The notes: generated by a model from the letters alone, not told the origin. DNA of 44,619 bases from Parasutterella muris (GCF_009767915.1 NZ_WSRP01000023.1:1-44619), one strand, 5' to 3'; shown: positions 17,020 to 26,547, counted from the first letter of the stretch. A program made the numbers and translations.

Positions 17020-19722
17020 ATGGATTTATCTAAATTAACTCGACGAAGCTTCACCAAGAGCTTAGCGGCTGCGGTCGGATCGATTCCTGTTGCCAAACTT
17101 GGCGGCGGACTCGTCCGCGACGCTAAAGCTCAGGCACCGCAGGCAGCCGATAAAGATGAAGTCAAGATTGTAAAGACAAGCTGCCGGGCCTGTATTCACA
17201 ACTGCGGCGTGCTTGCGCATGTTCGCAACGGACGCGTTGTCAAACTTGAAGGCAACCCTGAATATCCGATGACCAAAGGCGCAATGTGCCTGAAGGGTCT
17301 TTCCGGAATTAACGCGCTGTACCATCCCAATCGCAACAAGTATCCGATGATTCGTGTCGGCAGCAAGGACGAGAATAAGTGGAAACGCATTTCCTGGGAA
17401 GAAGCGATTGACACGATCGCCCGCAAGCTGATGGATACACGCGCCAAGTACGGCGCCGAAGCGGTCTTCTGTTCGACCGGAGGCGGCGGCAACCCTGCGT
17501 TCCGCAGTATTTCGCGCTTCTGCAATATCTTCGGCACACCGAACTGGTACGAGCCGGGATGTGCGCAGTGCTATCTTCCGAGAACTCTGGCTTACGGCAT
17601 TATGTACGGCGGTCCCTCAACGTCAATTGCCGACGAAAGCGCTTTGGAAATCTATGTGCCCAACACGCCGATGAAGTCCTTTGTCTGCTGGGGTACCGAT
17701 CCGTCTTACAGCTGCCCGGCCGGCGGCGGCCGAGCCCTTGCCGACTTGCGCGCCCGGGGCGCCCGCTCTGTCGTGATTGATCCTCGTCTGACACCGGATG
17801 CCGCACGAGCGGATGTTTGGCTGCCGATTCGTCCGGGTACAGACGTAGCGCTGATGCTTGCCTGGATCAAATACATTATTGACAACGACATGTACGACAA
17901 GGATTTCGTCATGAAGTGGACGAATCTGCCGTATCTAGTGGATGTCAAGACGAAGATGTTTGTTCGCCCCAATGAATTATTTGACGGCGCTAACCCGAAA
18001 GAATACGTGGTCTGGGACGCAAAGACCAATGCACCTAAGACAATGAAGTATCCGTGGGATGACGCGCTGGATCCGAAGCTTGAAGGTGCGTTTAAGCATA
18101 ACGGCCGCACCTTTAAGACGGGCTTTACGATGCTTCGCGAACAGTGCGAACCGTACACAATTGAGAAAGCCGCAGAAATCTGCTGGCTGGATCCGAAGAA
18201 GATCGTTGAAGGCATTAAGATTTTCGCGGACGGTCCTTCAGGCCTTTCTCTCGGCGTTGCGACAGACCAATTCCCGAATTCTGTTGAAGCGGCGATGGGC
18301 AGCGTGATTCTGAACAGCATCATGGGCTACGTTGAAAAACCGGGCACGATGATGCAGCGCTTCCCGAATGGCGGTACGGCGCCGGCGGGTTCTCTTGCCC
18401 CGCGCGCTCAGAAGTGTCTGCCTCCGAGCCAGCTCGCAAAACGCTTAGGTGGTCGTGAGTTCAAGGGTCTGCTTCAGTGGGATGCGGCTTCGCCTCAGTC
18501 TATTCTGAATGCGATTCTGACGGAAAAGCCTTATCCGCTGAAAGTTTGGATTGAACGCTCGGGCAACAAGTTCGGTGTGCTTGGCAACGCTTCTTCGTGG
18601 GAGCCTGCAATCAAGAAGCTCGACTTTGTGGTGCATATGTACATGTATCCCACATCGTTTACGACTTATGCCGATATGATTCTGCCGACGACCGAGTGGC
18701 TTGAGACCAACATGCTGATCGACTGCTGTAATTACGTCTTTGCCCGTCAGGCGGTCACTCATACCTATGAGACACAGGACGAGACGCTGATTTGGTCGTG
18801 GATTCTGCGCCGCTGCGGCGAGCTTGGCCACGAAATGTGCCAAAAAGCGATGGATCCGGAATTCATGGGCGACGATCTGCCGCTTTGGAAGACGATGGAA
18901 GAGCTGCTTGACGCCAAACTCAAGCGCCACAATGTCACCTGGGAAGAAGTCAAGAACGGTCATAATCCGATCAAGTTTATGCCGGATGACAAATGGGCCG
19001 GTTATTACGTCTACAAAAAGACTGATTCGAAGACCGGTCTGCCGAGAGGCTTCAGCACACCCTCCAAGAAGCTCGAACTTTACGGAGAGGTATTTATCAA
19101 TCTCGGAAGAACCGGAGCTCCGTATGCTAAGCAGCCGCTCGCGCCCGCAGATAAGGATTACTCGCCTCTGCCGTTCTATATGGAACCGGTAGAAAATCCG
19201 AAAGCTGAGATCGCCAAGAAGTATCCGCTTGTGATGACTAACGGTCGTCTTCCGATCTACCACCACGGCACGCTCAGAAACAATCCGTATTCCCGCGAGG
19301 TTTATCCGCTTCCGGAAATCTGGGTCAACCCGAAAGACGCCGAGAAGTACGGTGTTTCTCACGGTGACTGGACCTGGGTGGAAAACGATCGGGGCAAGAT
19401 TCGCGCAATCTGCCGCGTCACGGAAGGTATTCCTCAGGGCATTGTCTATCAGGAGCGCTTCTGGAATCCGGAAACGCTGAATACTCCGACCCGCGGCTGG
19501 AAGGAAATGAACGTTAACGTTCTGACAAAGAATACGCCTCCATACAACGATGTTGTCGGAACTTACACGCTGCGCGGCTTCCAGGTCGCTATTTCCAAAG
19601 CTGACAAGGGACCGGAAGGTGTGCTGAGAAAACCGGAAGACTTCAGTATTTGGATGCCGGACGCGACCGTCACGGAAAGCGCTGAACCAGTCTATCCCAC
19701 CTATAAGAACGAGGGCAAATAA
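17020..19722 (+). CDS. Tat-exported molybdopterin oxidoreductase, DMSO-reductase family (catalytic subunit)
   Basis: 900 residues. A Tat signal (TRRSFTK, Arg8-Arg9, then a hydrophobic stretch ending AKAQA) directs the folded enzyme to the periplasm. The 4Fe-4S motif is C55-x2-C58-x3-C62-x27-C90. The MGD-binding domains follow: SWEEAIDTIARKL, STGGGGNPAFR, CWGTDPSYS, VVIDPRLTPDAARADVWLPIRPGTDVALMLAW and, near the C-terminus, LPIYHHGTLRNNP. The likely Mo ligand is a cysteine in EPGCAQCYLPR (C181 or C184), as in the polysulfide/thiosulfate/arsenate/tetrathionate-type branch rather than the Ser of DMSO reductase. The substrate is unknown. Fe-S, anchor and chaperone genes follow directly. Confidence 0.88.
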   Translation: MDLSKLTRRSFTKSLAAAVGSIPVAKLGGGLVRDAKAQAPQAADKDEVKIVKTSCRACIHNCGVLAHVRNGRVVKLEGNPEYPMTKGAMCLKGLSGINALYHPNRNKYPMIRVGSKDENKWKRISWEEAIDTIARKLMDTRAKYGAEAVFCSTGGGGNPAFRSISRFCNIFGTPNWYEPGCAQCYLPRTLAYGIMYGGPSTSIADESALEIYVPNTPMKSFVCWGTDPSYSCPAGGGRALADLRARGARSVVIDPRLTPDAARADVWLPIRPGTDVALMLAWIKYIIDNDMYDKDFVMKWTNLPYLVDVKTKMFVRPNELFDGANPKEYVVWDAKTNAPKTMKYPWDDALDPKLEGAFKHNGRTFKTGFTMLREQCEPYTIEKAAEICWLDPKKIVEGIKIFADGPSGLSLGVATDQFPNSVEAAMGSVILNSIMGYVEKPGTMMQRFPNGGTAPAGSLAPRAQKCLPPSQLAKRLGGREFKGLLQWDAASPQSILNAILTEKPYPLKVWIERSGNKFGVLGNASSWEPAIKKLDFVVHMYMYPTSFTTYADMILPTTEWLETNMLIDCCNYVFARQAVTHTYETQDETLIWSWILRRCGELGHEMCQKAMDPEFMGDDLPLWKTMEELLDAKLKRHNVTWEEVKNGHNPIKFMPDDKWAGYYVYKKTDSKTGLPRGFSTPSKKLELYGEVFINLGRTGAPYAKQPLAPADKDYSPLPFYMEPVENPKAEIAKKYPLVMTNGRLPIYHHGTLRNNPYSREVYPLPEIWVNPKDAEKYGVSHGDWTWVENDRGKIRAICRVTEGIPQGIVYQERFWNPETLNTPTRGWKEMNVNVLTKNTPPYNDVVGTYTLRGFQVAISKADKGPEGVLRKPEDFSIWMPDATVTESAEPVYPTYKNEGK

Positions 19723-19724
19723 TC

Positions 19725-20321
19725 ATGACACAGAAGACACTCGTTATCGATTTAGACCGCTGTATCGGCTGTCACGCCTGCGAAGCGGCCTGCAAGCTCG
19801 AGAATAATGTGCCGATGGGCGTGTATTACAACAAAGTGCTGACCATCGGTCCTGTCGGGAAGTATCCCGACATGAAGCAGTATTTCCTTCCGACCGTCTG
19901 CCAGAACTGCAGAGACGCGCCCTGCGTGAAGGTCTGTCCGACCGGCGCCTCCTATAAGACAGAGGACGGTCAGGTTCTGGTCAACAAAGAGAAGTGTATC
20001 GGCTGCAAGATGTGCATTGCGGCATGCCCTTACGGCGCGAGATCGTTCAATCCGGAGAATAAAGTTGTCGAGAAATGCACGCTCTGCCGTCATCTACAGG
20101 AGGTTAATGAAGAGCCTGCCTGTGTGAAGGCGTGCTGTGCCGGCGCTCGCTTCTTTGGTGATATTGATGATCCTGAGAGCAAGGCAGCCAAGGCTGTTGC
20201 CGCGGCCGGCGAAGAAAACGTTCATTCGATGCCGGATGCGGGCAACCACCCGAGCGTTCGCTACATTCTTCACGCGAAGAACGGGGAGTGGCTTGCTCGT
20301 CAGCCGAAGATGATCGAGTAA
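19725..20321 (+). CDS. 4Fe-4S electron-transfer subunit (DmsB/PsrB-like)
   Basis: 198 residues. Four cysteine clusters for four 4Fe-4S centres are visible: C13-IG-C16-HA-C19-EAA-C23; CQNCRDAPCVKVCP; CIGCKMCIAACPYG; and CTLCRHLQEVNEEPACVKACC. There is no signal peptide, as usual for subunits exported by hitch-hiking on the Tat signal of the catalytic subunit. It passes electrons from the membrane anchor to the molybdoenzyme. It begins two bases after the catalytic gene's stop and is followed 12 bases later by the anchor gene. Confidence 0.93.
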   Translation: MTQKTLVIDLDRCIGCHACEAACKLENNVPMGVYYNKVLTIGPVGKYPDMKQYFLPTVCQNCRDAPCVKVCPTGASYKTEDGQVLVNKEKCIGCKMCIAACPYGARSFNPENKVVEKCTLCRHLQEVNEEPACVKACCAGARFFGDIDDPESKAAKAVAAAGEENVHSMPDAGNHPSVRYILHAKNGEWLARQPKMIE

Positions 20322-20333
20322 GGAGGAACTCAG

Positions 20334-21116
20334 ATGGGTACAGAAGCAACGATAGTTTTATTTACCGCCTTCGCCTGTCTGAGCGCCGAGCTGTTCTGTG
20401 CGCTCGCAGCGGCTGAGTTTGGGGATCAGCCGCACGGGCGCCGGTTTGCAATGGCTGCTGCCGGAGCTGTTTCTCTTGCAGCAGCGGCCGTTTCCGGTCT
20501 GATTAACCTCGGGCGCCCGGAAATGTTCTTTGCGGCGCTCGGCCACCCGGGTACGGGAATTTTTTGGGAACTGACAGGCGCGCTTATTGCTCTCTTTGGC
20601 GTAATCGGCTATGCGGCTGCTCAATATCGACAGCTGGAAGGTTCGGCATTGAAGATTTTTGCGTGTCTGGCGGCTGCGGGGTCGGTTTTAATCCTGTTTG
20701 GCGTCGGACGAAATTTTTGGATGCCTTGGCGCCCCGCGCTCGACTGCTTTTTAATCCCTGTGATTTTTGTACTTTGGGCTGTGCCCGGCGCTTCTCTTTT
20801 GGGCTTTGAGAAAAAGCCGCGGGCTGCCGCTGTGTCTGCGCTGGCTTTGGCAATCGTTATCGCCACTTATCTTATCCGGCTGCAGTGCATGTCGGATCTC
20901 TCGTACGCGGTGGATGCGGTGCTGTTGGGAAGTGCCTCGTTTTACTTCTGGAGCAGCGTAGTTTTAGGTGCAGTCATTCCATTTGCCGCCTCCATCCTTC
21001 CGCAGAATCTTTTTAAAGGATGGGTTTGCGCGGTCCTTTCCGCTGTCGGGTGTGCCGCTTTCCAATGGGTGATTTATTTCCTTGGGACACCTGCTTGGCA
21101 GTTCTTTGAACAATAA
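20334..21116 (+). CDS. DmsC-type membrane anchor subunit
   Basis: 260 residues with about eight hydrophobic segments and little polar sequence. The start TEATIVLFTAFACLSAELFCALAAAEF and the repeated patterns LGRPEMFFAALGHPGTGIFWEL and LLGFEKKPRAAAVSALALAI are of the DmsC type rather than the NrfD type. It would oxidise quinol and feed the Fe-S subunit, linking the reductase to the respiratory chain. AAGGAGG is 7 bases upstream of its ATG. It lies between the Fe-S subunit and the chaperone. Confidence 0.82.
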   Translation: MGTEATIVLFTAFACLSAELFCALAAAEFGDQPHGRRFAMAAAGAVSLAAAAVSGLINLGRPEMFFAALGHPGTGIFWELTGALIALFGVIGYAAAQYRQLEGSALKIFACLAAAGSVLILFGVGRNFWMPWRPALDCFLIPVIFVLWAVPGASLLGFEKKPRAAAVSALALAIVIATYLIRLQCMSDLSYAVDAVLLGSASFYFWSSVVLGAVIPFAASILPQNLFKGWVCAVLSAVGCAAFQWVIYFLGTPAWQFFEQ

Positions 21117-21134
21117 AAATCAGGAGAAGAATCC

Positions 21135-21776
21135 ATGGAGAAAACAGAATTAGCTGAAATGATGCAGGCGCGGTCAAACATTTACCGTCTGCTTGATCGT
21201 TTGTTCAGACGAGAAATTGACGAAACCTTCCTTGAGGTGCTGCGAAGCATTGCGGCAGAGGATGCGCACTTGCCAGACACAGCCGCAGCCCGGGCTTCTC
21301 TCAGGAAAGCGCTCAGCAGCGACTCTCAGGATATCCTGACGGACTTTGCGGTTGATTTTGCCCGCATCTTTTTAGGGGCGGGTATCGCTCAAGGCACGGT
21401 CGCGTATCCCTATGAATCCGTCTACACCAGCCGAGATCAGTTAGTGATGCAGGATGCTTATGAAAAAGTTCTGAAGATTTATCGCCGCCACGGAATTACA
21501 AAGACGGAAGCCGATTTGTATGAAGATCATATTTCACTGGAGTTGGAATTTATGGCCTTCCTTTGCGATGAGGCCGTGGCTTTTCTGGAGAAGGATGGTC
21601 AGGCGTCTTTTGAGGAGAATCTCAAGGAGCAGAGAAATTTCTTTAAGGAGCACCTTGCCAATTGGGTATTTAATTTCACAGCAACGATCCGTGAGGTTGC
21701 AGGCGATTCGATATACAGTTCGGCTGCCGACATTCTGGACGGATTCATTGAAGAAGAAAAACAGCTTCTATCTTAA
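21135..21776 (+). CDS. TorD/DmsD-family molybdoenzyme chaperone
   Basis: 213 residues, all-helical and cytoplasmic. Family features are the N-terminal RSNIYRLLDRLFRREID, the loop AQGTVAYPYESVYTSRDQLVMQ and the EADLYEDHISLELEFMAFLC motif (the E-P/E-DHISLELEFM signature). It should bind the Tat signal of the molybdoenzyme and hold it until cofactor insertion. AGGAGAAG precedes the ATG. It is the last gene of the unit, followed by a bidirectional terminator. Confidence 0.9.
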   Translation: MEKTELAEMMQARSNIYRLLDRLFRREIDETFLEVLRSIAAEDAHLPDTAAARASLRKALSSDSQDILTDFAVDFARIFLGAGIAQGTVAYPYESVYTSRDQLVMQDAYEKVLKIYRRHGITKTEADLYEDHISLELEFMAFLCDEAVAFLEKDGQASFEENLKEQRNFFKEHLANWVFNFTATIREVAGDSIYSSAADILDGFIEEEKQLLS

Positions 21777-21802
21777 TTTCTAAGTAGAGTAAACAAAAAA
21801 AT

Positions 21803-21828
21803 CGGGCCCCTCGGGGCCCGGTTTTTTT
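21803..21828. terminator. Bidirectional terminator between chaperone and mrcA
   Basis: CGGGCCCC-TC-GGGGCCCG followed by T7 on the plus strand and, because of the preceding A7 run, by a T run on the minus strand too. It serves the molybdoenzyme unit and the converging mrcA gene. Confidence 0.92.
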
Positions 21829-21838
21829 GCAGAGCCGA

Positions 21839-24250
21839 TTAGAAAATCTGTCCGCGAACGTTCGTGTTCTGGATGATGTTTCCGATCGGATCATCAGCAG
21901 ACGAATTGTCGTCAACGCCAAGACTCGGGATCGCGTCCTTACGGTTTGTGTAGTACAGGTTGCCGTTGGACTCGGTGACGCCGGCCGGCGCCTTGCGTAC
22001 GACGTTAGGCTCGTTTTTGATCGCGTCCTTCATATAGTCGATCCACACGGGGAGCGCCAAACCGGCGCCCTGAGCCCTGCGGCCGAGCGTTCTCGGCTGG
22101 TCAAAACCCATCCAGACCGCCGCGCACTGATCGCCGCCGTAGCCGACAAACCAAACGTCAAACGAGTCGTTGCTGGTGCCGGTCTTGCCCGCGAGGTCGG
22201 TGCGTTTGAGCATCGCGGTCGCTCTTGCGGCAGTGCCGCCCGTGGCGACGCCGTGCAGCATGGAATGCATGATGTAGGCGTTGCGGGGATCGAGTGCTTC
22301 AACGCCGGCGACCTTTTCGGCTTCCGCGGTGGACTGCATCAGAACTTTGCCGGACTGATCCGTGACCTTGGAAATCAAATACGGTTCCGTACGGCGTCCG
22401 AGGTTGGCGAAAACAGAGAAGCCCTCCACCATCTGCCACGGAGTGACAGAGCCCGCGCCAAGCGCAAGGGAAAGGTGCGGAGGATGCTTGTCCGCGTCAA
22501 AGCCGAATCTCTGGATAAAGTCGACCGCATAGCGAGGCGTAATGGCCTGAAGAATGCGGATGGAAACCAAGTTCAGGGATTTTTTGAGCGCGTCCTTCAT
22601 CATGATCGGGCCGTGGAACGTACGCGAGTAGTTCTTCGGATCCCACTTCTTAAAGCCGGTTTCCGCCGGATCAAGAACGATCGGCGCGTCGTTGATGATG
22701 GTCTGCGGGGAGAAGCCCTTTTCAATCGCGGCCGAGTAGATAAACGGCTTAAAGGAGGAGCCGGGCTGACGCCAGGCCTGTGTAACATGGTTGAACTTGT
22801 TCAGCGCGAAGTCATAGCCGCCGACGAGCGCCTGAATGGCGCCGGTATCGTATTTCGTCGCGACGAAAGCGGCTTCAGCCTGAGGAATCTGCGTGATTTC
22901 CCATGAGCCGTCTTTGTTTGCGGCAATGCGCAGGACCGAACCCGGAACGATCTTCAGATCTTCCTTAGCTTTGGGCTGGAGCGCCTTCTTAACAAAGTCG
23001 AGTCCCTTTCCTGTGATGGAGACGACTTTGCCGTGCGCCATCTGCACTTTAACTTCCGTCGGAGAAACGGAGAGCGCGACCACAGCCGGCATGTCGGTTG
23101 CGATTAAAGCTTCCTGTAGGGCGTTCTTGATGTTTTGCTCGCGTGTCTGAGGATTGGAGATGTCAACCTTAGCTTCGGGGCCGCGGTAGCCCTGAGAGCG
23201 GTCGTACTGCTGCAGGTGCGAGCGAAGCGCGCGGTAGGCATAGCCCTGATCTTCAGAATTGATTGTCGTATAAACGTTCAGACCTCTGGTGTAGGTTTCC
23301 TGCTGGAAGATGTCGAACATGAGCGTTCTGACGAGTTCGGCCACGTATTCCGCGTGCAGCGAAGCGTTCATGCGGGTCGGCGTGCCGACCTTTTCCGCGG
23401 CGACCGTCAGTCGGGTCTTGATCGGCTCATTGACCTCATGCTCATACTCTTCGTTCGTGATATAGCCGAGATCTCTCATGCGGCCGAGCACGTAGTCGCG
23501 GCGAATCTTCGCGCGCTTCGGGCTGGCAAAGGGGTTGTAGACGGAGGGCGCAGCCGGAAGTCCTGCGAGCGTGGCGGCTTCGCCGACCGTGAGCTGCTGA
23601 ATATTTTTACCGTAATAAGTTCTGCCCGCGGCGGCAAAACCGTAAGCTCGGTTGCCTAAGAAAATCTGATTCATGTAGATCTGAAGAATCTCATCCTTGC
23701 TGAGATTGGCTTCGATCTTGAAGGCCATGGCGACTTCATAAAGCTTGCGGATGTAGCTTCGTTCGCTCGAGAGGAAGAAGTTTCGCGCCACCTGCATCGT
23801 GATGGTGGAAGCGCCTTGACTTTTCTTGCCGGAGGCAAGATTAGCCAGCGCAGCTCGTACAAAGCCTTTGGGCTCAATGCCGCTGTGCTTGTAAAAACCG
23901 TCGTCCTCGGCGGAGATAACCGCCTGCTTAACCCGATCGGGAATTTCGTCAATCGTGACGAAGTCTCGTCTTTCTTCGCCGAATTCGGCAATGAGTTTGC
24001 CGTCAGCCGTCCACACACGCATCGGAACTTTCGGTTTGTAGTCAACGACGGTGTCAATCGGAGGCAGCTGCGAATAAACCAGCGCAAATACAAACAGCGC
24101 TAAAAATCCGCCGCACAAAAAGAGTGCGATGCACGTCGCGATGACTCCTTTAAACAGGGAGCCGATAAAGCTTCCTGAGGATTTTTTTACCGGCGCTTTG
24201 CGTGCCGGACGTTTCGTGCTCTTAGCTGCAGGCTTTTCAGAGGTTGCCAC
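21839..24250 (-). CDS. mrcA: Penicillin-binding protein 1A (bifunctional transglycosylase/transpeptidase)
   Basis: 803 residues. A basic cytoplasmic tail (1 to 33, Lys/Ala/Pro-rich) and one membrane anchor (about 34 to 59) precede a GT51 glycosyltransferase domain. Its catalytic Glu115 lies in SAEDDGFYKHSG, with GASTITMQVARNFFLSSERS and NQIFLGNRAYGFAAAGRTYYGK following. The transpeptidase has S498-x-x-K501 (PGSSFKPF), an SLN motif and K689-T-G-T. It polymerises and crosslinks peptidoglycan. Length and layout match betaproteobacterial PBP1A. In many relatives mrcA lies divergent from pilMNOPQ-aroK-aroB; here the pil genes are missing. Confidence 0.95.
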   Translation of the reverse strand: MATSEKPAAKSTKRPARKAPVKKSSGSFIGSLFKGVIATCIALFLCGGFLALFVFALVYSQLPPIDTVVDYKPKVPMRVWTADGKLIAEFGEERRDFVTIDEIPDRVKQAVISAEDDGFYKHSGIEPKGFVRAALANLASGKKSQGASTITMQVARNFFLSSERSYIRKLYEVAMAFKIEANLSKDEILQIYMNQIFLGNRAYGFAAAGRTYYGKNIQQLTVGEAATLAGLPAAPSVYNPFASPKRAKIRRDYVLGRMRDLGYITNEEYEHEVNEPIKTRLTVAAEKVGTPTRMNASLHAEYVAELVRTLMFDIFQQETYTRGLNVYTTINSEDQGYAYRALRSHLQQYDRSQGYRGPEAKVDISNPQTREQNIKNALQEALIATDMPAVVALSVSPTEVKVQMAHGKVVSITGKGLDFVKKALQPKAKEDLKIVPGSVLRIAANKDGSWEITQIPQAEAAFVATKYDTGAIQALVGGYDFALNKFNHVTQAWRQPGSSFKPFIYSAAIEKGFSPQTIINDAPIVLDPAETGFKKWDPKNYSRTFHGPIMMKDALKKSLNLVSIRILQAITPRYAVDFIQRFGFDADKHPPHLSLALGAGSVTPWQMVEGFSVFANLGRRTEPYLISKVTDQSGKVLMQSTAEAEKVAGVEALDPRNAYIMHSMLHGVATGGTAARATAMLKRTDLAGKTGTSNDSFDVWFVGYGGDQCAAVWMGFDQPRTLGRRAQGAGLALPVWIDYMKDAIKNEPNVVRKAPAGVTESNGNLYYTNRKDAIPSLGVDDNSSADDPIGNIIQNTNVRGQIF

Positions 24251-24427
24251 GTTTCTCTCTCAAAATACATACGGGATGGGAACATTAGATTTTACATTTC
24301 TGAGTGCGCGATTTCCTTCTTAACTCGGCCTCGTCTTAGAGAATGTCACAAATATGGGCAGAAAACAGTCCTTTTATAAACCGATTTAGTGCATTGGGTT
24401 GGATATCATAAAAAGACGGAGGAAAAT

Positions 24428-24853
24428 ATGTGGGCGCTTATTTGGCCGATTGCCTTAATCACATTAGGAAACTGTCTTTATAATGTTTGCGCGAAATCGA
24501 CGCCTCTTCAGGCGGACGCGTACCTTTCCATGTCAGTGAGCTATCTCACGGGGGCGCTCGTTTCTTTCTTCATTTTCTTTTTCTTTCAGCCAAAAGAGGC
24601 TTTTTCCTTGGAGCTTTCCAAACTGAATTGGACGGCGCCGGCGCTCGGTTTTTCCATCGTTGCGCTCGAGGTCGGCTATATCTTCGCATACCGAGCGGGC
24701 TGGAAAATCAACACGGCTTCACTGGTGACGAATATCGCCTTGGCGATCATTCTGCTTTTCATCGGTCTGATTTTCTATCACGAACCGGTGACTCCGACCA
24801 AGCTTGTCGGCGTGGTCATCTGCTGTATCGGACTCTTCTTTCTGGTCAAATAA
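24428..24853 (+). CDS. Half-size EamA/DMT-superfamily membrane protein
   Basis: 141 residues from the ATG at 24428 (GGAGG 4 bases upstream; an in-frame ATG at 24389 is rejected). Five hydrophobic segments and no large soluble part. The pattern (LNWTAPALGFSIVALEVGYIFAYRAGW, LIFYHEPVTPTKLVGVVICCIGLFFL) is a single EamA repeat, half of the usual ten-segment drug/metabolite transporters, so it probably works as a dimer. The substrate is unknown. It stands between mrcA and aroK, where many betaproteobacteria carry the pilMNOPQ genes. Confidence 0.75.
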   Translation: MWALIWPIALITLGNCLYNVCAKSTPLQADAYLSMSVSYLTGALVSFFIFFFFQPKEAFSLELSKLNWTAPALGFSIVALEVGYIFAYRAGWKINTASLVTNIALAIILLFIGLIFYHEPVTPTKLVGVVICCIGLFFLVK

Positions 24854-24931
24854 ACTTTTTTCTCCTTCTTTGAAGTCCTTTCATTACAGATGATTAGTTA
24901 AAATCAATGAGTTGTAATTGGAAGGATATCC

Positions 24932-25468
24932 ATGTTGAATAAAGAGGCCAATCCGATTTTTCTAGTCGGCATGATGGGCGCCGGAAAATCCACCGTCGGC
25001 AGGTGCCTTGCCGAGCGTCTGGGAATGGATTTCGTTGATTTGGACGAAGAGCTCGAACGCCGCTGCGGCGTATCGATTCCGTTTATCTTCCGCGAGGAAG
25101 GAGAGGAAGGTTTTCGCCGCCGTGAAAGCGCCCTGATCGAGGAATTTACCCGAGCCAAAGGACTGGTTGTCGCGACCGGCGGCGGAGCGGTCACACAGGA
25201 GAAAAATCGGACTCTGCTGAAAAACGCACCGATTTTCACCGTTCATCTCAAGGTCAGCGCCGAGCAGTGCTATCGAAGAACTAAGAATTCAGATCGTCCG
25301 CTGCTTCAGTGCGAGAACCCGCTTGAAAAAATAACGCTTCTGCTTGAATCAAGAAACCCGCTCTACGGCGAGGTTGCTTCGCTTACCGTCGATACCGACG
25401 GGAAAGCTTCTAAACGTGTGGCAGAAGAACTTAACCAAACGCTCATCAATCTGCAGGTAATCAAATGA
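24932..25468 (+). CDS. aroK: Shikimate kinase
   Basis: 178 residues. Walker A GMMGAGKST (13 to 21), the shikimate-binding DLDEELERRCG with nearby FRRRE (Arg), GGGAV and the adenine-loop region RTKNSDRPLL are all visible. It phosphorylates shikimate with ATP in the chorismate pathway. GGAAGGA precedes the ATG. Its stop overlaps the aroB start by four bases (ATGA), so the two are translationally coupled. Confidence 0.95.
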   Translation: MLNKEANPIFLVGMMGAGKSTVGRCLAERLGMDFVDLDEELERRCGVSIPFIFREEGEEGFRRRESALIEEFTRAKGLVVATGGGAVTQEKNRTLLKNAPIFTVHLKVSAEQCYRRTKNSDRPLLQCENPLEKITLLLESRNPLYGEVASLTVDTDGKASKRVAEELNQTLINLQVIK

Positions 25469-26547
25469 TCAAAGTTGCTGTAAAAGCTAAATCCCATAGC
25501 TACGATATTTTTCTCGGAGAAGGATGCGTCGGTTTGCTTGCAGAAGAGCTGAAGCGGCTTAATCCTTCCTCGGTTCTGATTGTGACGAACGCGACGGTCG
25601 GACCGCTTTATCTCCAAGAGGTGAGCAGAATCTGCGCCGAAGCGGCTTCAGTCAGCAGCGTGATTCTGCCCGACGGAGAAAAGTACAAAGACTGGCAGAG
25701 CGTCTCTTTGATTTTGGAAAAGCTTGCGGCAAGCGGCGCGGACCGCAAGTCTGTCGTGATCGCGCTTGGCGGCGGCGTGGTTGGCGATTTGGCCGGTTTT
25801 GCGGCCGCGATTTACATGCGCGGCATCCGTTTTATTCAGGTTCCGACGACGCTGCTCGCACTTGTGGATTCTTCGGTCGGTGGCAAGACCGGAATGAACA
25901 TGCGCGCAGGTAAGAATCTGGTCGGCGCGTTTCATCAGCCCGAAGCGGTCATCGCCGATACCGCCTTTTTAAAAACGCTGCCGAAGCGGGAGGTCGCCGC
26001 TGGTATCGGAGAAATTATCAAGCACGGCGTTCTTGCCGATAAAGCGTATTTTGAGCGTCTTGAGCGGGATATCGAGAAGCTCTCTGCGCTGGATCATCAG
26101 ACGGTAGCGGAAGTTGTGGCGCGCTCATGCGAAATTAAAGCCGATGTGGTTTCACGAGACGAAACTGAAAAAGGCGAAAGAGCCAAACTGAATTTAGGCC
26201 ACACGTTTGGTCATGCGATTGAAAAGCTCTGCGGTTTCGGAACATGGCTGCACGGCGAAGCCGTCGGAGCGGGACTTGTTCTTGCCGCGCAGACCTCAGT
26301 GGCGCTCGGAAAAATGAGCGAAGCGGATGCATTAAGAGTTGAAAAGTTAGTTCAGTGCGCGCATCTGCCTGTGAGAATACCCGGTTTATCCGCTCAGGCC
26401 GCTATTGATGCGATGAAGGGTGATAAAAAGAGCACGAAGGGCGTTCCTAAATTTATTCTTCCTGAGGGCATCGGGAGCGCTGTAATTCAGGAAGTCCCGG
26501 AAGAGGTTATCCGGGAAGTGCTTCTGAAAGAAGGATATGAACCATGA
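25465..26547 (+). CDS. aroB: 3-dehydroquinate synthase
   Basis: 360 residues, the usual length. NAD-binding and active-site sequences are clear: VILPDGEKYKDW, ALGGGVVGDLAGFAAAIYMRGI, PTTLLALVDSSVGGKTGMN, and the zinc ligands in EIIKHGV and LNLGHTFGHAIE with WLHGEAVGAG. It converts DAHP to 3-dehydroquinate. It overlaps aroK upstream and dgt downstream by four bases each, so the three form one tightly coupled operon. Confidence 0.96.
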   Translation: MIKVAVKAKSHSYDIFLGEGCVGLLAEELKRLNPSSVLIVTNATVGPLYLQEVSRICAEAASVSSVILPDGEKYKDWQSVSLILEKLAASGADRKSVVIALGGGVVGDLAGFAAAIYMRGIRFIQVPTTLLALVDSSVGGKTGMNMRAGKNLVGAFHQPEAVIADTAFLKTLPKREVAAGIGEIIKHGVLADKAYFERLERDIEKLSALDHQTVAEVVARSCEIKADVVSRDETEKGERAKLNLGHTFGHAIEKLCGFGTWLHGEAVGAGLVLAAQTSVALGKMSEADALRVEKLVQCAHLPVRIPGLSAQAAIDAMKGDKKSTKGVPKFILPEGIGSAVIQEVPEEVIREVLLKEGYEP

